Positions 53,742 to 63,113 of a DNA stretch of 64,000 nucleotides are shown here, in pieces. The notes under the pieces were generated by a model. It had not been told where the DNA came from and did not search any database. It worked only from the letters and a program-made list of their open reading frames with translations. Both the position numbers and the translations under genes were made by a program. How positions within the stretch are numbered: the stretch's first letter is position 1; each line of letters starts with the position of its first letter. The DNA comes from Alteromonas confluentis (lineage in GTDB: Bacteria; Pseudomonadota; Gammaproteobacteria; Enterobacterales; Alteromonadaceae): positions 169,471-233,470 of the forward strand of contig NZ_MDHN01000004.1 in NCBI RefSeq assembly GCF_001757105.1, read 5' to 3'.

Positions 53742-54893
53742 TTAGGCTCCCTGATACGCGTTTTTAAGCATGTCGTTAGTAATTTCGCCATCGTGCGTAA
53801 TCACACACCCAGCAAGAATTTCGTCTTCCAGATCGAGTTTAAATGCCTTCGATTCATCATCGAAAAATTCATCGATCAGGTTGTACAGGTTGTTGGCGTA
53901 CATATCGGTGGCGTCTTTCGCGACAGACTGACTCCAGTTACCGGTACCAATTACCGTGACCCCATTCACAGTGACCACTTTGCCAGGTTCAGAACCTTCC
54001 ACGTTACCACCAGACGTTGCAGCCATATCGACCACCACAGAACCCGGACGCATCAGCGCCAGCGTGTCTTTGCTAATAAGCTGCGGAGGACGACGACCAA
54101 ACAATTGCGCGGTGGTGATCACGATGTCTGAGTCGGCAATAGCATCACGTTGCGCGTCCTGCTGCTTCTGCTTCTGCTCGTCGGTGAGTTCTTTAGCGTA
54201 GCCGTCTTTGGTCTGGCCGGTTTCACCCAAATCGATTTTGAGGAATTTACCACCCAGCGATTCAACCTGTTCAGCGACGACTGGACGGGTATCGTAAGCC
54301 AGTACGTTGGCGCCCAGACGTTTCGCCGTCGCAATCGCCTGCAGACCCGCAACGCCGGCACCAATGATGTAAACTTTCGCCGGTTTAATGGTACCCGACG
54401 GTGTCATCATCATTGGCAGAATGCTTGGCAGATGTGTAGTTGCCTGCATCACCATAACGTAGCCAGCAAGGCTCGCTTGCGAACTTAACGCATCCATTTT
54501 CTGGGCGCGGGAAGAACGCGGGATCATTTCCACCGACAAGGTGGTCAGTTTGCGGGCGGCCAGAGACTCCACCAGCGATTGCTGGAAAAAGGGGTCAATG
54601 TGTCCTACCACAATGGCATTGGCTTTCAGTTGTGAGTAAACCGCTTCTTCAGGCTGGTTTACGCATAACAATAAATCGGTCTCTTTCAGTGCGTCGTCTG
54701 CATTTTCCACCAGGCTGGCACCAACCTCAGTAAAATCAGCATCGGCGTAACCTGATAGAACACCAGCATTTTTCTGCACGACAACGGTAACACCACGGTT
54801 AACCATGCGTTTCACACTAGAGGGTGATACCGCACAGCGTTTTTCGGTATGACCGAGCTTCTCGAGTCCTTCATTCAATATTAAAACTTTCAT
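53742..54893 (-). CDS. pntA1: NAD(P) transhydrogenase subunit alpha-1 (NAD-binding)
   Basis: A 383-residue soluble domain I. Motifs: EKRCAVSPSSVKRMVNRG, LCVNQPEE, the NAD loop YIIGAGVAGLQAIATAKRLGA and the RSSRAQKMDALSSQASLAGY segment that binds the substrate. ATG 54893 follows GAGGAG. A 22-bp perfect palindrome lies 100 bp upstream and may be an operator for the operon. Confidence 0.96.
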   Translation of the reverse strand: MKVLILNEGLEKLGHTEKRCAVSPSSVKRMVNRGVTVVVQKNAGVLSGYADADFTEVGASLVENADDALKETDLLLCVNQPEEAVYSQLKANAIVVGHIDPFFQQSLVESLAARKLTTLSVEMIPRSSRAQKMDALSSQASLAGYVMVMQATTHLPSILPMMMTPSGTIKPAKVYIIGAGVAGLQAIATAKRLGANVLAYDTRPVVAEQVESLGGKFLKIDLGETGQTKDGYAKELTDEQKQKQQDAQRDAIADSDIVITTAQLFGRRPPQLISKDTLALMRPGSVVVDMAATSGGNVEGSEPGKVVTVNGVTVIGTGNWSQSVAKDATDMYANNLYNLIDEFFDDESKAFKLDLEDEILAGCVITHDGEITNDMLKNAYQGA

Positions 54894-55503
54894 GTGTTCT
54901 CCTCAGGCAAGGGATACTTGAGACGCTTAATCCGACCACATCCTTGTCGGCATTAATAATTTATATTTTTTATTGTTAACCAAATCTAATATTTATTGCC
55001 ACCGGTGGCAATAAGCATTTTTATATCAAAAAGGAATATATAAGCCGGCAGTTATCCCACTTTGTGCAGGAGAATTAACCAGTATATTTACCAACGCTAA
55101 ACACAGTAGCGAAGTGAAAATGACCGTTTAAAGAACCTAAATTCATGTGTTACAACAAGTTAGACTAACTTCAATGTTGACTTGCGCTAACCAATTGAAA
55201 GCTAAGGATTGGAGGGGGTATAGAAAATAAGTGATATGATTGCTTCCATATCACTCATTCATGGTATTGATAAAGTGTTTAAAATATAAACCTTTTGGCA
55301 AACCTGTGAGGTCGCCCATAGCACCAAATAGTTCACTTTTTAACCAGATGTCAAAGAGTATGCCTAGCCTACTAAGCCAAATTGACTGCAAAAAAGTTGC
55401 ATTTCCTGAGTTGGCAGCGGCGAATTTATGATGTTTATTCCAAAATGCGCGGTGGTGCAGTAGTAAATTTGCGCTCAATAAGCGGTGAGCTTAAAGGATA
55501 ATT
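54894..55503. other. 610-bp gene-poor region upstream of pntA1
   Basis: It holds the 22-bp palindrome at 54993-55014 and a hairpin AGTGATATG/CATATCACT at 55230-55255 (8-nt loop). A 75-codon minus-strand frame (55251-55478, TTG start) has no recognised family and is not called. No tRNA was seen. Confidence 0.5.
54993..55014. promoter_or_regulatory. 22-bp perfect palindrome upstream of pntA1
   Basis: The half-site TTATTGCCACC is followed by its exact reverse complement GGTGGCAATAA with no spacer. It is CG-centred, a form typical of LacI- or TetR-like operators, and lies 100 bp before the pntA1 start. Confidence 0.6.
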
Positions 55504-55782
55504 TTAGCTTCGATACAATGTCTTGATCAGATGGTAACCAAATTTTGTTTTTACCGGCCCATGCACTTTCAGCACTTCTTTTTTAAACACCACATCATCG
55601 AACTGTTTAACCATCTGCCCTCGGCGAAATTCACCTAAATCACCACCACGTTTGCCCGACGGACAGGTTGAGTGCTTCTTTGCCAACGTGGCAAAGTCTT
55701 TACCTTTCTTGAGCTGTTCTAGAATAGACAGGGCTTCTTTTTCAGTTTTTACCAAAATGTGAAGGGCGGATGCAGTTGCCAT
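55504..55782 (-). CDS. ppiC: Peptidyl-prolyl isomerase, parvulin (PpiC)
   Basis: A 92-residue single-domain parvulin, the size of E. coli PpiC. Motifs: [41 protein letters not shown] and [13 protein letters not shown]. It catalyses cis-trans isomerisation of prolyl bonds in the cytoplasm. Stands alone, divergent from the PhnD-like gene. Confidence 0.96.
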   Translation of the reverse strand: MATASALHILVKTEKEALSILEQLKKGKDFATLAKKHSTCPSGKRGGDLGEFRRGQMVKQFDDVVFKKEVLKVHGPVKTKFGYHLIKTLYRS

Positions 55783-55945
55783 GGCGGTACTCGTATTGAT
55801 GCAGGGAAGTTAAACGGATTATAGCGAAGCACAAACGAAAAAGGCATTTCTACAGACAATGCCTTATCATTACATTGTGTAATAGAATGATTAACTAACA
55901 ATGAATGCATGCTGGTACTGGAAAACGTCATGAAGCGGGAGAAGA

Positions 55946-56776
55946 ATGAATATGTCTGAATTATTGAGCAGGCGCGTCGTTGCAATACTCTTACTGCTCA
56001 TGTCGCATTCCGCCGCTGCTGAATCCTTTTCTGTGGGTATTGTTCCGCAACACTCGCCGAAAAAGCTCGCAGAGGCCTGGCAACCACTACTCAGTTATAT
56101 CGAGTCTGAAACCGGACACACTTTGCACTTCGAAACCGCGAAAGATATTCCTACATTTGAAAAAGCATTGTCGGAAGGCAAATATGATATTGCTTACATG
56201 AATCCCTATCACTTTGTCGTTTTTCAGAAAAATCCAGGCTACCGCGCGCTGGCTCGTCAGAAAGATCAATCCATTCAGGGCATCATCGTTGTGCCGCGTG
56301 ACAGTCCTTTTTCAGAATTGTCTGATCTTGAAGGTGCCAAAATCGCCTTTCCGGCCCCCGCCGCTTTTGCCGCCAGTATTATTCCCCGTGCCACTATGCA
56401 TAAAGATGGCATTAGCTTTACACCCGTTTATGTACAATCCCACGACTCTGTTTACCTGAATGTAACAAGGGGATTTTTTAAGGCTGGAGGGGGAATATAC
56501 CGTTCTCTGCAAGCCACAGAAAGCGACGTAAAAGAAAACCTGAAAGTGCTCTGGTCAAGCCCGGCTTATACACCACATGCCATAGCGATTCATCCCCGAC
56601 TGTCAGAGAAAGTTCGCGAACAACTACTCGATGTTCTCACCACCATGACACCCGGCGGAAAAGGCAGTGACGCTTTAAACAGTCTCAAAATGAAAGGATT
56701 CTCAGAGGCATTTTCTGCAGACTGGGATGATATCCGGGCGCTGAATATAGACTTACTGCACCAAGAGAAGCCGTAG
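55946..56776 (+). CDS. PhnD-like periplasmic binding protein
   Basis: A 276-residue phosphate/phosphite/phosphonate-type ABC binding protein. Signal peptide (VVAILLLLMSHSAAAESF), then FSVGIVPQHSPKKLAEAWQPLL, YDIAYMNPYHFVVFQ and LEGAKIAFPAPAAFAAS, which are PhnD-family signatures. ATG 55946 has GGGAGAAG upstream. No ABC transporter genes follow; instead it is 5 bp from a histidine kinase gene, so it probably serves as the sensor partner of that kinase. Confidence 0.88.
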   Translation: MNMSELLSRRVVAILLLLMSHSAAAESFSVGIVPQHSPKKLAEAWQPLLSYIESETGHTLHFETAKDIPTFEKALSEGKYDIAYMNPYHFVVFQKNPGYRALARQKDQSIQGIIVVPRDSPFSELSDLEGAKIAFPAPAAFAASIIPRATMHKDGISFTPVYVQSHDSVYLNVTRGFFKAGGGIYRSLQATESDVKENLKVLWSSPAYTPHAIAIHPRLSEKVREQLLDVLTTMTPGGKGSDALNSLKMKGFSEAFSADWDDIRALNIDLLHQEKP

Positions 56777-56781
56777 TTCAC

Positions 56782-58428
56782 ATGCGAATATCATTAAAAC
56801 TAAAAACAATACTGGGTGTAGCATTCATAGAAGCAACGTTGCTCGCATTGCTGCTGACAACAACATTTAACCTGCTGACCAACTTGGTTAACGATGCCGT
56901 GGTCAAACGCGCAAATACAACGGCAAATTTGTTCTATTCCACGACCAAGAACGCATTTTTGTCATTTGATCTGGCCGGCATTGAGGCTGATGTCAATGAG
57001 TTGCTTACCGATTCAGACATTCATTACGTCAAAATAACAGATACCGCCGGCAGAGTTTTCGCATCAGGTGGTAACGAACAATCGCTAAACTCAGACTTTC
57101 AGGCCGATACGTCTGTCAGCCTGGCCAGTGATGGTATTTACGATATCCGCCGCTCGATTATGGTTGATGATACCTTGTACGGTTATATTGACCTTGGAAT
57201 TAATATTGCGGCAGTAAAAGCATCGCTGAGCGACATTCAGCAGTGGGCTTATACCATTGCAGCCATTGAGATGGTCCTTGTTGCGCTGTTTTCCTATTTC
57301 CTCGGTAGCTATTTGACTAAACAGATCCATATTCTTCAACAGGGTGCCCGCAGGCTCATTCAGGCTTCTAAAGAAAACAAATATGAAGATATTAAGGTGA
57401 ATGTGCGCACCAACGACGAGCTCGAAGAGTTAGCAACAGTATTCAATCATCTAATATCTCATCTTGAAGAAGAGCATATCCGCAGAGCCGAAGCAGAAAA
57501 TGCCTTACAAGCTCTAAATCAGTCTCTGGAACATAGAGTTCTTGAGCGTACCACTGAATTGAATAGAAAAAATGAAGAACTGTCGCAGTCGAACAAATCG
57601 CTAAAAGAAACTCAGCAGCAATTACTTCAGGCGGAAAAGATGTCGTCAGTCGGTCAGCTTGCTGCCGGTGTCGCCCACGAAATCAATAATCCTGTGGGCT
57701 TTGTTAGTAGTAATCTGGACACACTGAAAGAGTATTTAGCCAGCTTTGAAATACTCTACAAAGATCTGATGGAAGTCACACAAGCACAAACCAATGAGGT
57801 TGCGCTGGAAAAGATAGCTGTATTAAAGAATTCTCAGGCCTACCAGTCAATGGACTTTATTAGTAACGACGTTTCTCAACTTATTAAAGAATCTGAACAC
57901 GGCTTGCAAAGAGTAGAAGAAATTGTCAGCAGCCTTAAACAATTTTCCAGAATCGACACGGATAAGAAGCAGCTTTTTGATTTGAATAACTGCGTGAAAA
58001 CCACATTAGCGCTGGTGAACAACAAGCTTAAATATGTTTGTGATGTAGACATTAACTATGAAGAGTTGCCCCGCGTTATGATGAACGTGGGTAAAATTTC
58101 TCAGGTTATTACTAACCTGCTGATTAACGGCGCTCAGGCGATTGAAGAAACAGGACGGCGGGGCAAGCTGAAAGTACGCACCAAAGCGAACAGTAACGGA
58201 ACTGTAGAACTCATCGTTAGTGACAATGGCTGCGGTATCTCTGACGAAAACCTGCAAAAGATCTTTAATCCTTTCTTCACCACTAAAGACGAGGATACGG
58301 GTACTGGCCTGGGACTTTCCATCTCATATGACATAGCAACAGAGCATGATGGGATGCTCAGCGTTGAAAGTGAACTCTATACCGGTACTGAATTCACGCT
58401 GACTTTACCTGTTTACGGCGCAGCATAA
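56782..58428 (+). CDS. Membrane sensor histidine kinase
   Basis: A 548-residue kinase. Helices near 8-30 and 155-175 flank a small periplasmic Cache-like domain. HAMP (about 175-235) leads into a coiled coil ([20 protein letters not shown]) and a HisKA box, [17 protein letters not shown], with the phospho-acceptor His. The ATPase has an N-box ([16 protein letters not shown]), [11 protein letters not shown] and [12 protein letters not shown]. No response regulator gene is next to it. The adjacent PhnD-like protein probably binds the signal. Confidence 0.93.
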   Translation: MRISLKLKTILGVAFIEATLLALLLTTTFNLLTNLVNDAVVKRANTTANLFYSTTKNAFLSFDLAGIEADVNELLTDSDIHYVKITDTAGRVFASGGNEQSLNSDFQADTSVSLASDGIYDIRRSIMVDDTLYGYIDLGINIAAVKASLSDIQQWAYTIAAIEMVLVALFSYFLGSYLTKQIHILQQGARRLIQASKENKYEDIKVNVRTNDELEELATVFNHLISHLEEEHIRRAEAENALQALNQSLEHRVLERTTELNRKNEELSQSNKSLKETQQQLLQAEKMSSVGQLAAGVAHEINNPVGFVSSNLDTLKEYLASFEILYKDLMEVTQAQTNEVALEKIAVLKNSQAYQSMDFISNDVSQLIKESEHGLQRVEEIVSSLKQFSRIDTDKKQLFDLNNCVKTTLALVNNKLKYVCDVDINYEELPRVMMNVGKISQVITNLLINGAQAIEETGRRGKLKVRTKANSNGTVELIVSDNGCGISDENLQKIFNPFFTTKDEDTGTGLGLSISYDIATEHDGMLSVESELYTGTEFTLTLPVYGAA

Positions 58429-58488
58429 TACGGTGCTTTTCGGTATCGCTTACGCCGACATAACCGTTGTCACATCCTGGCGACTGAA

Positions 58489-58522
58489 CTCAGGTGAAAG
58501 CCGATAAGCGCATTCACCTGAG
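58489..58522. terminator. Hairpin between convergent kinase and FG-GAP genes
   Basis: CTCAGGTGAA (58489-58498) pairs with TTCACCTGAG (58513-58522), a perfect 10-bp stem. No T-run, so its use as a terminator is uncertain. Confidence 0.5.
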
Positions 58523-58534
58523 CGTCATCATCAA

Positions 58535-61500
58535 TCAGTGAATCAGAAACATCCCTGCTGATGTGCCAAGCATAACGTCTATATCGCCGGATTCAGATGC
58601 ACGAGCACGCAGCGCGCCTTTTCCTGCTCTGCCGTTCAATTTCGGACCAGACCAGACAATATTGCCATGAGTTGAAATGCTTCGCAGAATAGAATGAGAG
58701 CTGTACCAACTGCCGTCATCACCGGTTACTACTAGTACGTTAGTTGGAGTAACAGGGTCCACAATCATATCGATGATCTCAAACGGGAAGCGGTATTCCC
58801 CCACCAGTTCAACACCACTGTCAGAAAATGTCAGCATGTTCATTTGCTTATCGTTACCACCGGAACAAACAAACTGACGGCTGTTTTCAACGCCGGTAAA
58901 CAGCACCTGCGGACATTCAATTTCATATGAGTTGCCGGTAATAAATGCATTACTTCCCAGCGTCAGCAACTGTACCTGCTGGTAACCGTTAGTCACAACC
59001 AGATTCAATACATCAGCAATAAATACCGCATCAAAATCACTGATCCCATTAGGACTCGTATACGATGCCACCAGCAACTGATTCTGAATGTCGACAACTT
59101 TAATCGCTAACCCGTCCTGATAGACCGCATCCTCATATCCGTCGCCGTTGACGTCTATGGCCATTATCTTACCGATAGTACCGTCATTGTCACCACCATC
59201 AACAGAGTACTGAACAGACATATCGCTTAGCTGCACCGCACCAAATGCGCCGTCATAAAAGGAAGTCAGAGGCAGGAAAATATCCCCTACGCCATCGTTA
59301 TTGAAATCCGTCGTTACCGCCTGATTACTGTGGTCCCAGTTAGAGGACAGCTCTTCACCCACGGTTGTGGTGCCATCGCCGGTCATCGTTACGACAACAG
59401 AGCCGTCGTAACCGCTTTCGGTACTGGGAACAAAGAATACAGCACGCTCATCACCGGAAGTGATTTCAGACCAGCCCGCGGCATAAAATTGATCAAGCTG
59501 AACTCCGGTTGTATTTTCTTTTACCGTTGCACCATCGGCAGTGTAGTCTGCCGTGAGCAGACGGTCTGCACTTGAACTACTGGTGCCTGAGCCCCATAAA
59601 ATTTCCGCACTGCCGTCGTTGTCGATATCCCCCATGGTAAGCGATGAGGAACCGTGATCCTGCAGCCCGACTTGCCATGCTGTATCCAGTTGATTACTAC
59701 CGTTCAGAGAGTACGCGGTTACATTGCCCCACTGGCAATCGCTTACCACAATTTCATCTGTCGCATCATTGTAGAGATTGTAAGCATGCATATCGCAGGT
59801 ATCTTCAAGCGACAATGACGCCAGCTGAGATTTATCAACAGCAGAATACACATAAAGCGCATCCCAGGCACCGGCACCAATAATCTCATCGATACCATTA
59901 CCGTTGAGGTCGCCGACTGTAACAAATGCATCACCAAATCCGGAGCCGAAGAACCATTCATTCGCACCGGTAGTCAGGTCGTATACCAGACCGGTGTTCA
60001 TAACTAGCTCAACATTGCTGTCGGCATCCACGTTACCGACAGCGATTGTCTGAAAGCTATTGGTGCTGAAGCTGAGCGTTGTGACCAGCTCACTTCCCAA
60101 CTCACTTATAAAAATGGTGGTTTCACTGGCGTTGTAATCAGCGTTCTTAACAGAATAAATCAGTTCATTGACGCCATCGTTATCGGTGTCAGCCAGTAAC
60201 GCTTCACTGAAATAGTCGTCGGTTTCCAGTAAAACCCGTGCATCTTTGGTTAAATCATCAATCAACCAGAAGGTCTTTTCTGTGATAACTAAAATTTCAG
60301 GCGTGCCATCCCCGTCGATATCTGCAGGCAATACTTGCCGGATATTCTGTTCATCAGACAGCGCATAGGGATATGCCCACTTCTGTTGATATTTACCATC
60401 AACCAGCACCAGTAAAAATACCCGTGAGCCATTGTCAGTCCCCAATAACTCATTGCTACCGTCGCCATCAAAATCGGCCACCCACTGAGAATTATTCCGA
60501 TGAGGCACTTCCACGCCAGTACGGAACAACGGCAGCGCCTTATCGGCATTCACCGTCATTTCAAAGTATTCCTCAATGATGTGATTTGGGTTCTGACTGT
60601 TGCTCACACCGAAGGAATACACCATCTGACTAAAAAGCTGATTGTCCGGTACAACCCAGGTCACCGTGCCGTCCGTAGCTAACGTTGCCCCCTCAGGCGC
60701 GCTCGCCAATGCCGCCAGGTTTTCATTGCCCGGTACATCTGCGTCTGTTAGTGATAATGAGAAAGTAATGGTATCGCCAGCACGGACGATTTCCGGCACA
60801 TTACTAACCGTAACAACCGCAGGAGTATCTTCCAAATAGATGCTGATGGGATAGGATTCCACGCTATTGATTGAGTCAGACACCACCATGGACACTTCAA
60901 GCCACTGATCAACCGTCACTGAGTATGCGGGCAGGGTGTTACCGTGAACGCCTTCAAGCAATCTGCCGTCTAGATACCAGTTGTAACTGACAGTCAGATC
61001 TTCGTCTGGGGTATCGAGGTCATAATAATTACCAGGCAGCACAACAATTTCCTGTGCCACAGACAGCCCCTCATAATCTTGCAGATAAGGCGACTCTACA
61101 TAGGGTGTCAGTGAAATTTCGGCGAGGTTATATAATTCCGTATCACTTACAGGTGTTGTGACAAAGCCGTGAACACTTTCAAAGTACTTACCCGCATCCG
61201 CCTCGCCGTCATTGTCGAGATCCTGCGTGTACATCACCATACCCTGCCAGAACTTCAACTGTGCTTCACCGTCGTTAAATACAACAGTACTGCCGTAAAA
61301 ATACGGCGCATCCAACTCGTCAGAGTCCAGCGATACAGTCACATAACCTTCAGAACCTACACTAACACGGCCGTCAATCCGGAATTCAGGTGACTCCCAG
61401 TTATCACTGGTGGTCATGCTGGTATCAATAAGGTAGCTTTCATCGCCAACCGTGGCACTTATATATTGCTCGCTAACCGACGTTGTCACGCCGCTTTGCA

Positions 61501-62110
61501 TTGAGTATGAGTCACTAAAGGTAATCAGGCCTGACATAGACACCGGGACGTCGTCTTCCCAATTAAGATTGGAGAAATACAAGGAATATTCTATTTTGCT
61601 GTCAGTAGCGACATCAATAGAAATAGCTGCCACACCAGATAACGCGAAACTATTGTAATAAGACTGACAATCACTGAAATCCATAGACAACTTACCAATA
61701 CCGTTGTCATTAAACTTACCGGTATATTTCACCGTGCCGCTTTCATCACACTGAAGGGTGCTGTTAATTGAGCCGTCACTACTAAGTTCATTTTTAATTT
61801 CATGTTCACCGGTATCAGGCACAGTGATAATGTTATCGTCAAATAATACGCTGTATACATGCTGGGCCAGGGCAATATCTATCTCTGCCTTGCCCGATTC
61901 ACCACTGTAACGGGTGTTAGCCTGCGTTTTTGCAGCTGTGGTTAACTGAGATTTGGAATGAGATTGCGCGTCAGAAATGATCTGCAGAGGTGTTTTTGAC
62001 GGCGTTTGTGTGCCGCCGCCGGAAGAACTGTCAGAGCCTCCGCCGCCACCGCATGCAGATACAGCCAGCGCCAACGCAGAAAGAGAAAAGACACGTACAA
62101 CGTTATTCAT
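58535..62110 (-). CDS. Very large FG-GAP/VCBS-repeat lipoprotein
   Basis: A 1191-residue exported protein. ATG 62110 (MNNVVRVFSLSALALAVSAC) gives a lipoprotein signal with lipobox VSAC followed by a Gly/Ser linker. The first third resembles beta-sandwich domains, with an Ig-like stretch (ATLATDGTVTWVVPDNQLF) at about 480-500. The rest is an FG-GAP beta-propeller with about eight calcium-type motifs in order: DFDGDGSNE, DIDGDGTPE, DTDNDGVNE, NVDADSNVE, DLNGNGIDE, DIDNDGSAE, DFNNDGVGD, DVNGDGYED. Such proteins are surface adhesion or ligand-binding proteins. It stands alone; its function is unknown. Confidence 0.9.
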   Translation of the reverse strand: MNNVVRVFSLSALALAVSACGGGGGSDSSSGGGTQTPSKTPLQIISDAQSHSKSQLTTAAKTQANTRYSGESGKAEIDIALAQHVYSVLFDDNIITVPDTGEHEIKNELSSDGSINSTLQCDESGTVKYTGKFNDNGIGKLSMDFSDCQSYYNSFALSGVAAISIDVATDSKIEYSLYFSNLNWEDDVPVSMSGLITFSDSYSMQSGVTTSVSEQYISATVGDESYLIDTSMTTSDNWESPEFRIDGRVSVGSEGYVTVSLDSDELDAPYFYGSTVVFNDGEAQLKFWQGMVMYTQDLDNDGEADAGKYFESVHGFVTTPVSDTELYNLAEISLTPYVESPYLQDYEGLSVAQEIVVLPGNYYDLDTPDEDLTVSYNWYLDGRLLEGVHGNTLPAYSVTVDQWLEVSMVVSDSINSVESYPISIYLEDTPAVVTVSNVPEIVRAGDTITFSLSLTDADVPGNENLAALASAPEGATLATDGTVTWVVPDNQLFSQMVYSFGVSNSQNPNHIIEEYFEMTVNADKALPLFRTGVEVPHRNNSQWVADFDGDGSNELLGTDNGSRVFLLVLVDGKYQQKWAYPYALSDEQNIRQVLPADIDGDGTPEILVITEKTFWLIDDLTKDARVLLETDDYFSEALLADTDNDGVNELIYSVKNADYNASETTIFISELGSELVTTLSFSTNSFQTIAVGNVDADSNVELVMNTGLVYDLTTGANEWFFGSGFGDAFVTVGDLNGNGIDEIIGAGAWDALYVYSAVDKSQLASLSLEDTCDMHAYNLYNDATDEIVVSDCQWGNVTAYSLNGSNQLDTAWQVGLQDHGSSSLTMGDIDNDGSAEILWGSGTSSSSADRLLTADYTADGATVKENTTGVQLDQFYAAGWSEITSGDERAVFFVPSTESGYDGSVVVTMTGDGTTTVGEELSSNWDHSNQAVTTDFNNDGVGDIFLPLTSFYDGAFGAVQLSDMSVQYSVDGGDNDGTIGKIMAIDVNGDGYEDAVYQDGLAIKVVDIQNQLLVASYTSPNGISDFDAVFIADVLNLVVTNGYQQVQLLTLGSNAFITGNSYEIECPQVLFTGVENSRQFVCSGGNDKQMNMLTFSDSGVELVGEYRFPFEIIDMIVDPVTPTNVLVVTGDDGSWYSSHSILRSISTHGNIVWSGPKLNGRAGKGALRARASESGDIDVMLGTSAGMFLIH

Positions 62111-62294
62111 GTTTTCATCCTTGAACTTTAGATACCACAACTACAAAGTTCGGCTAATTTAGCGACTTTTTCACTTCCGGTCGAGTTAAATGTAAAGATT
62201 TTGTCAAGGGTGATTTATTAGGGGAATTGCATGATTCAGCGAACAATCCCGGGGATAAAGAAGGTGTTCTAAAGCCCGCGTGAAAAGCTAAGTT

Positions 62295-62882
62295 TTAAGA
62301 TTCGGAATGTTGTTCAAGGAATGCCACAACATCTTCATTTTTTACGCGAAGATAAATGTCTTCTACCCGGATAGTAAAATCTATCGATTCAAAGTGAATT
62401 TCTTCACCTAAAAAATAGTGGGTGGAGCGCCAGTCATCGCTTCTTCTGTAAACGGTAACATCTGCTACGTCCTGTTCAATCAGCACGTACTCTTTAAGTG
62501 TAGGAATATTGATGTACTCAAGTAACTTTTGCTTCTCATCCATTTTACGAGTAGAGCGTGAAATCACTTCCACAATGATTACCGGCGTTGATGTAAAATA
62601 TGGCTCTGACTCATCAAAATCACAATCGACCAACACATCGGGATAATAGAAATTATCACGAACGCGCACTTTCATATCTGAGCTGAATGGCTCGCAGGGA
62701 GTCGCTTTTAAGTGATTTCTTAACTCACTATAAAAATTTCCGGCTATTCTCTCATGGTTAGCGCTGGCTCCGGCCATCGCATAAACCTGACCATCAATAA
62801 GCTCCCGTTTAACAGGTGCTTCAAGCTCTTCCTGTAAGTATTCGTCGGGTGTCAACACATTGTGTTTTCGGGCAACTGGCAT
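62295..62882 (-). CDS. Uma2-family (DUF820) nuclease-fold protein
   Basis: A 195-residue protein of the PD-(D/E)XK-like Uma2 family. ATG 62882 has CAGGAG upstream; an earlier ATG at 62906 is in frame. Signatures: RELIDGQVYAMAGASANHERIAGN, the catalytic Asp in FYYPDVLVDC and the E-V-I segment PVIIVEVISRST. Biological role unknown; the family is abundant in cyanobacteria and mobile in others. Confidence 0.88.
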   Translation of the reverse strand: MPVARKHNVLTPDEYLQEELEAPVKRELIDGQVYAMAGASANHERIAGNFYSELRNHLKATPCEPFSSDMKVRVRDNFYYPDVLVDCDFDESEPYFTSTPVIIVEVISRSTRKMDEKQKLLEYINIPTLKEYVLIEQDVADVTVYRRSDDWRSTHYFLGEEIHFESIDFTIRVEDIYLRVKNEDVVAFLEQHSES

Positions 62883-62997
62883 TGCGCACTCCTGAATAGC
62901 AACCAAATATGAATCTATGATTCTGACATTGCCAAAATATTAAATATGGCATTTACCCATACATAGTAACCAAAAATGTTTTGGATGTACCAACCTT

Positions 62998-63014
62998 CTT
63001 TAACCTGGTTAAAG
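62998..63014. promoter_or_regulatory. 17-bp palindrome upstream of Uma2
   Basis: CTTTAACC-T-GGTTAAAG is a perfect inverted repeat about 116 bp before the Uma2 start and 100 bp past the intron end. It may belong to a dispersed repeat or be an operator. Confidence 0.35.
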
Positions 63015-63113
63015 TTTTCAGCTCCTTTAGAAACCTGAAGTGAATGTGTGTTAGCGAGAGTAGGAATGTATTGGCCGAGAGAAATGAACTGGCATTGCAG
63101 GGGACAAGAAAAC

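Noticed and set aside
55251..55478. A 75-codon frame on the minus strand upstream of ppiC
   Set aside because: TTG start, no ribosome site, no recognised family, and its 3' end overlaps the hairpin at 55230-55255.
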